DNA of 64,000 nt from Melghirimyces algeriensis (GTDB taxonomy: Bacteria; Bacillota; Bacilli; Thermoactinomycetales; DSM-45169). Shown here piece after piece: positions 25,206-34,600 of the stretch. The position numbers and the translations under genes are program-made. Where the stretch lies: positions 1 to 64,000 of the forward strand of contig NZ_FXTI01000001.1 in the NCBI RefSeq assembly GCF_900182565.1, written 5' to 3'. Numbering within the stretch: position 1 is the first letter of the stretch; each line of letters opens with the position of its first letter. The notes beneath the pieces are model-generated. The model worked only from the letters and a program-made list of their open reading frames with translations. It did no database searches and was not told the origin of the DNA.

Positions 25206-27066
25206 TGTGCGTCATCACTGGCGGGAGCTGACAGCTTATCTGTTTAGTTGCACTTGGGCGGTGACTCTGTGTTTTCTCTGTCTCCAGGTGTTGTTCCATC
25301 CGGATCTATCCTCGGATATTCACCAAACCTTTTTTATGACGACGCTCTTTCTGTTAGTCGTCTTTACAGCCGGATTCATCGCCTTGTCCCATCGCCGCTT
25401 TTACAGTGAACGGAAGGAAGAATGGGAACTGTTGCGCGCACTGGGGATGGGAGCGAGTAACTTTACCCGAATTCTTCTGTGGGAAAATGGGTTCTTGGCC
25501 GGAATATCAATCTTGGCTGGAATCGCCGGAGGGGTCCTGTTGACTCCTCTGTTTGATGTAGGGGTTTCTTTTGTCCTGTTTCTTCCAAAGACGCTATCGA
25601 CTCATCTTTCCTGGAAGGCTGTCGTTTGGACGGCAGGGATGTTCGGATTGCTGTTTGCAGGGGCGACTTGGCGGGTGCGACGGCGTTTGGTCCGAGATCG
25701 GCCTTCCTCCAAAGGCTTCTTTCGCATACAGATTCCCGAAGGGGTAGGTGTGGTAGTCTCCCTGGTTTGTGTGGGAGGACTGGGCTGGTGGATGTATGCG
25801 GACACCTGGGCGGAATGGACATTGATGTTACATCTGCCCTTCTTTGTGCTGTTCGCAGTTTTCGGAGGGTACGGACTGTTACGTTATGTAGGAGCCTGGA
25901 TGATGAAGCAATCCTTCCTTCTCCGGATGCCCTCCCTCTGGTTGCTGCTGCCGCGGTTGCGTCACGATTTGCCCCAAGATGCCCGCTTGTTGACGCTGGT
26001 TGCATCGATGATAACAGCAGCGGTGGGAATGGGAAGCGTTTGTTTTCTCCTTTGGGGAGAAGCGGATCGATTGGAATTGCAACAAAATCCCTGGACAGTA
26101 CAGGTGGTGGGAGCGACGGGAAAAGCGCCGGAACAAGAAGTGGAGCGTGTCTTGGCCAATGAGGGATTGTCGGTGCGACAGAAAGTGTCGTTGCCGATGT
26201 TGCTGGCGAAAGCGGAGGGGATCGATTACACCTTGATATCGTCCAATGATTTTAACCGCCTGTTACGCCTCAGGGGTTATGCGCCGATTCCGGTCCGATC
26301 GGGAGAAGGAGTGCATGTGTTTCGTTATGGGAAGGGGGCAAAGGAAGAGAAAAAGGGTTCTGTGCCGATCAAGCCAGAGAGATGGAAGCTGCATGTGGGA
26401 GCTGGGACATGGGATCTGGACGTGGTACAGCGATCCAATGTCCGCGTATTCAATCGTCATCCCCGGACGGAATGGTTGTTGGTGATGGCGGAGTCAGATT
26501 TTCAACAGGCATGGGAACGGTTTGAAAAGGAGCGTCGCTGGATATACGGCTGGAAGGTGTCCCCATGGAAGAAGAGCGCTGGTGCGGTGAAAGAATTGGA
26601 TAACCGTTGGCAGAAAGAGGGTTTGCTGGCGGATACACCGGTACAAGGAAGGGCAATGATTCGTCAGACATCTACCTCCATGATGTTCATCAGCCTGTTC
26701 TTAAGCATATTGTTCTTTTTGGCTTCCGCCACCCTGCTCACCTTTCGTCTGCGTCAAGGAGTGATACGGGAACCGGAGCGCTGGCGCCTGCTGGGGGAGT
26801 GGGGAGTGACCGGGGAACAGTGCTGGCGGATTGCCCGATGGGAAGTGAGGTTGTTATTTATGTTGCCGTGGCTGTTAACAGGTGTCTATGTCTTGTTGAT
26901 TCACCGATTTTTGGATTTGCTGGTTCCCGTTGAAACCGTCACAACAGTGATGTTTGCCTTTGTCATCCAGACAGGGATGTGGTGGCTAATATATCGGTAC
27001 CTGTGGGGAAAGCTCGTCTGGTGGATGGAAGAGAGACTAGAAGAAGAAGGGGAAATGGTAGGTTGA
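25177..27066 (+). CDS. BceB-like ABC permease (FtsX superfamily)
   Basis: A 629-residue membrane protein matching the size and layout of BceB-type permeases: about 10 membrane helices with a large extracytoplasmic domain (roughly residues 300-500) between helices VII and VIII. The C-terminus carries the FtsX-type core (TSTSMMFISLFLSILFFLASATLLTFR). A TTG start at 25177 follows GGGAGGGG and overlaps the ATPase gene. With the kinase and ATPase it forms a peptide sensing and detoxification module. The last gene of the operon; a hairpin-rich tail and terminator follow. Confidence 0.9.
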   Translation: MTWKEWAFHNVRHHWRELTAYLFSCTWAVTLCFLCLQVLFHPDLSSDIHQTFFMTTLFLLVVFTAGFIALSHRRFYSERKEEWELLRALGMGASNFTRILLWENGFLAGISILAGIAGGVLLTPLFDVGVSFVLFLPKTLSTHLSWKAVVWTAGMFGLLFAGATWRVRRRLVRDRPSSKGFFRIQIPEGVGVVVSLVCVGGLGWWMYADTWAEWTLMLHLPFFVLFAVFGGYGLLRYVGAWMMKQSFLLRMPSLWLLLPRLRHDLPQDARLLTLVASMITAAVGMGSVCFLLWGEADRLELQQNPWTVQVVGATGKAPEQEVERVLANEGLSVRQKVSLPMLLAKAEGIDYTLISSNDFNRLLRLRGYAPIPVRSGEGVHVFRYGKGAKEEKKGSVPIKPERWKLHVGAGTWDLDVVQRSNVRVFNRHPRTEWLLVMAESDFQQAWERFEKERRWIYGWKVSPWKKSAGAVKELDNRWQKEGLLADTPVQGRAMIRQTSTSMMFISLFLSILFFLASATLLTFRLRQGVIREPERWRLLGEWGVTGEQCWRIARWEVRLLFMLPWLLTGVYVLLIHRFLDLLVPVETVTTVMFAFVIQTGMWWLIYRYLWGKLVWWMEERLEEEGEMVG

Positions 27067-27170
27067 TGCTAAAATTATGATCCTCACAAAGTGGTGGAAG
27101 GGAGATTTCCGTTTCCTTATCTTTTTCCTCCAGCAACGAAGTGAAAGGAGTCCGCTTCACCCCCTCCGGT

Positions 27171-27207
27171 CCCAACCAGCGGACAAAATATCCGCTAAAC
27201 GGTTGGG
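27171..27207 (+). other. structured RNA-like hairpin in the 3' region of the BceSAB operon
   Basis: CCCAACC-AGCGGA pairs with TCCGCT-AAAC-GGTTGGG (AAAC bulged, loop CAAAATA). About 14 bases on, TCCGCTGGGT (27221 onward) could pair instead with the same ACCAGCGGA, so two mutually exclusive folds are possible before the terminator at 27259. No coding sequence is evident between 27067 and 27292. Confidence 0.45.
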
Positions 27208-27258
27208 AGCGAAAGCGAGTCCGCTGGGTCGTTGGAAAAGGATGCTCCACCGAAACCT

Positions 27259-27287
27259 CCCCTCTCAGGAGTGAGAAGGGGTTTTTT
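27259..27287 (+). terminator. intrinsic terminator of the BceSAB-like operon
   Basis: CCCCTCTCA pairs with TGAGA-A-GGGG (one bulged A) around a GGAG loop, then six T. Confidence 0.8.
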
Positions 27288-27292
27288 ACAGG

Positions 27293-28072
27293 TTAACAAC
27301 TCTCTTGCAATGGAGCGATACCGAAATGACGTTGACACAGCTCCTGAAACAAGTGTTGATCAATCTTTTGCTGGGTTCTCTGTTGGTTTTTTGTTGTGGT
27401 CAAAGATTGTTCTGTCAAGGTGATGTGTCCATTATCAATCAGTTTGGTCAATAGAATGGATTTGTTGAAGGGAGATTGTTCGTGATGAGTGATTTGATCC
27501 TTCACCTGATCAAGGTAGGTCTCATCAACGGGTTTGGTAGAAAAGCTATATCGAACTTTCAGTTCTCCGTTTTGATATTTTTCAAGGGTATAGTCTCCCC
27601 AGGGCGTCTGAGTTTTTTGGATTCGGTACTCACCCGTAAAAGAAGAAACGGTTTGTCCTGTCATTGGAATGGGTTGAAGCGCCAGGTTGCTGCCAAAACC
27701 AACATCCACAATGTAGGGTTCTTCATTGTGAAGAAGTAATGTTGTGACATGCGTTCCAATCGGCCCACGAGGTTCACCGTCCCGAATAACGGTGCCAGCC
27801 ACCATATAGACTTTAAAACCCTGTTGCTGCAAAAACCAATAAAACAGGGGATTCAGTTCATAGCAGATTCCACCGCGTTTCTGGTCGATAATTTTCTTTT
27901 TTACGTTTTCAAGGGTTACCTTACGATGATCCTTACGCATGACATCCATATTTTCAAAAGGGATCGCCTTGGTAAATTGAAGCTGAAGAGAAGGCAAATC
28001 TTCAAATGTTACGTTATGACTTCCCTGGTAGTGAATACGTTCAAAGAACTTTTCCGTGGATAGATTCGCCAC
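27293..28072 (-). CDS. nat: arylamine N-acetyltransferase
   Basis: A 259-residue NAT-family enzyme. The catalytic triad is visible: Cys in KRGGICYELN, His in GTHVTTLLL and Asp in IVDVGFGSN. The family transfers acyl groups from CoA to aromatic amines and hydrazines, and homologues close amide bonds in ansamycin biosynthesis. The start is GTG (28070-28072) with AAGGAAG ahead. It is divergent from the NRPS/PKS cluster across a 568-base gap; a role in that pathway is possible but not supported by anything beyond proximity. Confidence 0.92.
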   Translation of the reverse strand: MANLSTEKFFERIHYQGSHNVTFEDLPSLQLQFTKAIPFENMDVMRKDHRKVTLENVKKKIIDQKRGGICYELNPLFYWFLQQQGFKVYMVAGTVIRDGEPRGPIGTHVTTLLLHNEEPYIVDVGFGSNLALQPIPMTGQTVSSFTGEYRIQKTQTPWGDYTLEKYQNGELKVRYSFSTKPVDETYLDQVKDQITHHEQSPFNKSILLTKLIDNGHITLTEQSLTTTKNQQRTQQKIDQHLFQELCQRHFGIAPLQESC

Positions 28073-28640
28073 TCGATCACTTCCTTAATACTGATGGCTT
28101 TGTGTTCTCAATTATATTTTACGTTGTTTTGGGAAGGATTTCTTCAGGATTTTGATGGAATTCAACATCCGACGAAAGACTTACTCTGAAAGATGGATGA
28201 AATTAGATCTTCAGATGTATAATCCCAACTCATGAATCAGGAAGGAATAGGTTATTCGCTCAGTTGCTGTAATAGCGATCCTACATATAGAAATGGAAAT
28301 AATATGAACTTTTTGTGTTTTTTATATGAACTTTTATATAACAATTATGTTGAATAATGTATAAATTTGTGGAATTTGTTGCTTCTGTCTCTCAAAAGAT
28401 GTAATAATGATAATAAATTACTATTTAAATTGTAAAGTTGTAGAAATGGGCATACTCCCTGTCGGTTTTTGTAACGGTTTCTTTCGCCGTTTGGTGATGG
28501 GCTGATGATATCATGGATGATTTCCAACTGTGAGTGGATTTTTGTCATGTCTCTTGTTGGGTATTCTGTTTAAACGTTTGGGTTCAGAGACTCTTTTATG
28601 GTGAATGCGAATCATGATTTCGTCTGGGGAGGTTTGTCCA
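28073..28640. other. long AT-rich intergenic region, probable control region of the NRPS/PKS cluster
   Basis: Non-coding by my reading. It holds a direct repeat (separate entry), a candidate -10 TATAAA at 28360-28365 without a convincing -35 box, and a long leader before the cluster start. The first gene of the cluster begins at TTG 28641 behind GGGGAGG. No riboswitch or terminator pattern was recognised. Confidence 0.5.
28302..28335 (+). repeat. 12-bp direct repeat with 22-bp period
   Basis: ATATGAACTTTT occurs at 28302-28313 and again at 28324-28335. The 22-bp spacing is two helical turns, which puts both copies on one DNA face. They lie 25-58 bases before a candidate -10 box, a position suiting an activator. 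Confidence 0.6.
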
Positions 28641-31600
28641 TTGGATAACATGGTGCAGCAAATATTTGATTTATTGAAGAAAAAGGAATTGTCGCGCGAT
28701 GCAGCGCGACAGTTAATTAAGATGATCAATGATGCACCTGCGAAGAGTGTTGGAGCCAGAGACCGAAAGATGGCCATTATCGGTGTGGCCAGTGAACTGC
28801 CTGGAGCGAAAACCTTTGAAGACTTTTGGAATGTTCTGATGAAACAGGAAGATTGCATTGCTGAACTTCCTTCTGAGCGAAAAGCGTTATGTGACGGATT
28901 TGTTCAGTATTATTGGGAGAAATACGGAATCTCTGAAGAGAAACCTTACTGGGATGCGGCTTGGCTTGATGATATCGATCGGTTTGATCCGGACTTTTTT
29001 GGGATAACACCGGTTGAAGCCAAAGTGATGGATCCCCAACAGAGAAGATTTTTGCAAGTTGCCTATCAATGTTTTGAGGACGCCGGTTATGCCGGAATTC
29101 GAATGAGGGGTTCTCGGACGGGTGTTTATGTATCTGCGGCCATGGCTAATTATGCGGATGCATTGAGCGAATATACGCCTTTAAGTGTTCCCGGCAATGT
29201 TCCCGCTTTTGTCGCATCCAGAATCGCTTACCTATACAATCTGACAGGTCCGGGCTTTGTGACCAATGCGACATGTGCTTCCTCGATGTTGGCTCTGCAT
29301 GAGGCTTGTCTGGGTTTAATGAATGGGGACTGTGACTTGGCATTGGTGGGTGGAGTCAACCTTTTTCCCTTTCCGATCAATGGAAAAGAAATATTTATGA
29401 ATGCTGCCGGTATAATGTCAGAAAAACAACGCTGTCGACCGTTTGATCAGAATGCCAGCGGGATTGGGCGTGGAGAAGGTACGGTGGCTCTTTTGTTGAA
29501 ACCGTTGAAAAAAGCCGTAGCAGATCACGACCATATCCATGCCGTTATTACGTCTACGGCCGTAAATAATGATGGGGCATCTGCGGGCATTACGGCTCCC
29601 AATCCGAAGGCGCATGCCGATTTGCTCGCCAAGGCATGGGAGCTGGCGGGGATTGGGCCAGAACAGCTTGATTACATAGAGGCGCATGGAACGGGAACCC
29701 ATTTGGGCGATCCGATTGAAATCCGGGGCATTGAAGAAGCAGTGAGGCGAAAGACGGACAAGAAGCAATTTATTGCTCTGGGATCGGTAAAAGGGAACAT
29801 TGGTCACTTGCTGGATGGCGCCGCCGGACTATCGGGGATTGTGAAGGCGTTGCATGTTCTGAAGAAAGGGGTTGTTCCACCGACGGTTCATATGGAGGAA
29901 CCAAATCAGCACATTGATTTTATGGATTCTCCCATCTTTGTACCGACGTTTCCCTGGAATGTGCGCGATGGAAAACATGGCGATGAGCCATTGAGAGCAG
30001 GGATCAGTTGTTTTGGATTTAACGGTACCAATGTACATGCTGTTCTAGAGGAAGCCCCAAGAAAAACCTCCCAAGAATCCTCTAATGATGAAGAACCGCC
30101 GTTTGTCTTTCCTTTTTCCGCGCGAACGAAAAAATCTCTGTATGGAACGATTGCAAAATATGCAACATTGGATGCAAAGCAACTGCCAGCAAAGGATGTA
30201 GCGTATACTTTGGCCACGGGGCGGGAGCATTTTAAACATCGCCTGGCCATTGTCGCAAATACAACATCTGAATGTGTTGATGTCTGCCAATCTCTTTTGG
30301 AACAAGAGATGGATGCATGGGACGATATCATTTATGCGGACCTATCCAAGACGTCTGAAAGCGTAGATTCCCTGGCACAGGATTATATTGCGGGACGTCG
30401 ATGTGCTTGGCATAAACAGTTTAAAGGTATGGATGTCTATAAGGTTTCTTTGCCTGCGTATGTTTTTGATGAACAATCCTACTGGTCCTATATAGGAGAA
30501 CAGGGAAGTGATCAAGGGTCGGATGTCGCAGAAACCGATCTGGATCGCGTGTTGTCCATTGTGGAATCGGTTCTGGAAGTGAAAGGATTAACCCCGGAAG
30601 ATAACTTTTTATCGGTAGGTGGAAATTCATTAGCCGGACTTCAATTTGTCAGTAGAATGAAAAAAGAATTTCAAACAGAGATCACACTGGAAGATGTCTT
30701 TACACAGGATAATTTTCAACAGATCGCCTCCTTGTTACAAAAAGAGAAAAAGAGCGAAACGACCGAGATTTCCATGGTGGAAGAGAATACGGACTATCCG
30801 GTTTCGTTTGCACAAAATCGTTTATGGGTGATTGAGCAATTTATCGATGATAAAACGGTATATAATACTCCATTTGTCTTTGAAGTTCAGGGACGATTGG
30901 ATCAGGAGCGACTAAAACACACTTTTGATCTCTTATCGGAGCGCCATGAAGCGCTAAGAACGGTGTTTTTCACTGAAGAGAACGAATTGAGACAACGGAT
31001 ATTGGATTTCCCCAATTATCTATTGGAGTATAAGGATCTGTCCGATCAAGAGAAGGCCAAGGAAAAAGCATTGGCTTTGGTCGACGATTGGAAATCGACA
31101 CCCTATGATTTGCAGAACGGTCCGTTGTTACGTGTGTTCGCTTATCGGTATTCCGAGGAAAAGACCCTCTTATCGATTATGATGCACCATATCATTGTGG
31201 ATGGCTGGTCGTTGCGAATATTGTCTGATGAGATGCTCGCCATTTACAACGCAGATTCACCTGCTGTTTTGAATCAGCTTCCGAAGATCGAAAGAAGGTA
31301 TATCGATTATTGCGATTGGCAGGTCAACAGTTTTCGACAGGGGCGGTTGGCCACTCAGGAAGCGTATTGGCTGAAGGTCTTGGGAGAGGATCTTCCTGTC
31401 ACAGAAATTCGCGGTGACAAACCGCGTCCCGATGTATTTCAGTTTACGGGAAATATCCGTCGCTTTGATCTGGAACCGGATTTAATCAGGGATTTAAAAC
31501 AACTGGCGGACCGACATCAAGCGACTTTATATATGGTACTGATGGCCAGTGTGTTTGCTTTTATTCATCGGATGAATGAAGCCCGTGATATGGTGATTGG

Positions 31601-34600
31601 AACACCTGTTTCCGGACGGGGTCATGAAGATTTGGAACCGATTGTCGGTCTTTTTGCCAACACGGTTGCACTGCGAGTCAAACATGAGCCTGACGATTCG
31701 TTTGCAACATTGCTTGAAAATGTGAAAAAAGTGGTTTTGGAAGGATTTGAACATCAGGATTATCCCTTTGACTTGCTGGTGGATCGTCTCAATCTGGCCA
31801 GAGATACCAGCCGGTCACCCGTTTTCAATATCAATGTGGCCTTGCAAAACTTTAAATTTGATACAGAAATTGAACAGACGTTTCAGGGTGCAAAACCAAT
31901 CCCGATCGAAACGACGCATCGCACAAGCAAATGGGATCTGGAGTTTGAATTTGTTGAATTGCAGGATGGACAGCTATATTGCAATCTGGAGTATTATGAT
32001 GGAATCTATTCGGAACATTTTATTGAGGAAATGATCCGTTCGTTTATGCAATTGCTCCAGGTGGTGACCAAACAGGACCTGGAAGAACAGCCAGTCCAAT
32101 CGTTGCCCATCAATGACCCAACCCATTCGGGGGCGATCTGCCAGGGAATGACTAAAGCACTTCCGACAGGCTTTGAGTATTTAACCACCATGATGGATCT
32201 GTCGAGGCAGAATCCAAATGCTGTAGTGATCCGGGATGACCAGGGGAGCGTCACCTATCGGGAGCTGTTGCAAAAAAGCATGCGGCTGGCGGACCGTCTA
32301 AAAGAATATGCTGGTCAGTCGGAGAGAGTGATGGTATTAACGGAAAATAATCGTTATACCCTGTGTTCCATGTTGGCTTCGATGTTGGCCGGCATGACAT
32401 TTATTCCGGTATCCCCCCGGACTCCCCGGCATCGATTGCAGTCCATCGCCCGTTTGAGTAACGCCAGTATGGTGTTGACAGAAAAGGACACCTATTCTGT
32501 GGCTGACCGGCTGTTATTTGAGCAGGATGTTTTAAAAGCGGTGTTCGTCCTTGATACGGCGGATGTGGAACATTGTGCTGTCACGACAACCAGTGCATTG
32601 ATGAATAAAGATCTTTGGAATTATTTTGCGGAAAAAGAGCATTCAAGTATTGAGGCCAGCGGATGGGCAAACAGCTACACCGGTGAACCCTTTAGTGAAG
32701 AGGAAATGGCTGAGTATGCAGAAAATGCCGTCGGCAAAGTGCTTCCCTATATCCGTTCGGATGCAACGGTGTTGGAAATTGGCTGCGGTTCCGGTCTGAC
32801 CACGTTTGCTTTGGCCAACCATGTCAAACGGTATGTGGCGAATGATCTATCGGAGAATATTGTGAAAAGAAACCGAAAACAGGCGCAGGATCAGCACCTT
32901 TCCCATGTGACGTTTGATGTGTCTGCGGCCCACGATGTACAGTTTCCGGAAGGAAAAGCGGATGCCGTCATCCTAAACAGTGTGGTGCACTGTTTCCCGA
33001 ATTATAGCTATTTGAAAGCCGTTTTATCCAAGGCGGTTCAGGCGGTTAAAGAAGGCGGCATCATTTTTCTGGGGGATTTGTTGGATCATCAACGAAAAGA
33101 GGATTTGATACAATCCCTGCTCGATTTCAAAGAAGCCAATATCAGACAAGCGTATCCGACAAAGCTGGATTGGGAAACGGATCTGTTTCTGAGTGAATCC
33201 ATTCTGGAAGAGCTGGTCAACGATTTGGATGCCGAAATTGAACTGGATTGTTCCAAAAAGAATTATACACTAGCAAATGAATTGACCGAATATCGTTTTG
33301 ATGCCATGCTGGTGATTCATAAGAAAAACAAAACGGTGGACAGGACCAGGGGAAACAGAAAGCAGGTGGAAGGTTTATCTTTGTGGTCGATGGCGGAAAC
33401 GTCCGGGGAACCACTCGCCGTCCCACTTCCTCCAATCAAGTGCACCGATCCAGCCTATATCCTGTTTACCTCCGGGAGTACAGGTTCACCAAAAGGGGTC
33501 GCCGTATCCCATGCCAATCTAAACAATTACTTGATGTGGGCCAGAGACTATTATGTTTCTGCCAGTCGCCAGGAAAGAATCCATATGCCCTTTTATACCT
33601 CCATCTCTTTCGATATGACCATCACCTCCATGTTTTTGCCTCTGCTTACAGGAGGGACAGTGATCGGTTGCTCCGGCGAAATGGATGAGGCGTTGGATCA
33701 ATTGTCATCTTTGGATGAGAAAATCGTCTTGAAAGGAACACCCAAACAAATCCAACTTTTGCTTGAGAGAGAAGATTTTACACCGGATGTCCAGTGTTTC
33801 ATTTTGGGCGGTGAGGCCTTACCGGCCTCCTTGTGTCATCACATGGTGAAGCGTTTCCCAAAAGCCCGGATCATTAATGAATACGGTCCCACAGAAGCGG
33901 CCGTCGGAACGATTGTTCATGAAGTAAGAGAAAGAGACTTGTCTGTCCATCGAGCCCATGTGCCGATTGGAAAGCCAATCGCCAATACCAGGGTATATAT
34001 CATGAATGAAAAGGGAGAGCTGGTTCCCCCGCTTGGCGTAGGCGAAATCGTACTTGGCGGTGAAAGTGTTGCGTTAGGCTATATCGGTTCTTCACAGCTT
34101 ACCAGAGAAAAATTTGTACCTAATCCGATTGATTACTTAACCCCTGGCAATCTGTATAAAACAGGGGATTTGGGTCAAATCCTGCCGGACGGAACGATTC
34201 AGTGTTTTGGACGGAAGGACCGAATGGTGAAGGTTCGAGGAATGCGGGTTGAGCTTGAAGAAATTGAAACCTATTTACAAAAAGTACCGGGGATAAAAGC
34301 GGCGGCGGTGGTTTTGCATCAGGATCAACGGGTGGATACCGAACAATTGCTTGCTTATGTGGAATCAGAACATCCTATTGATCCCAAGCAGATGGAACAG
34401 ATGCTGTCCCGTCATTTGCCATCCGCACTGATTCCAAGGTGGTATAAACAAATGGACGCACTCCCTTTGACGGAGAATGGCAAGGTGGATCGGAAGTCCC
34501 TTCCGGCGCCCTCGTTTTTTGATCAACAGGAAGGTTTGGATCAGGATACTTGGACCGGTCAACAACAGGTGCTGATGGATATATGGCGGGAGCTGCTCGG

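Noticed and set aside
25463..26005. 180-codon minus-strand frame inside the BceB-like gene
   Set aside because: Antisense shadow; low-complexity translation and no start signal.
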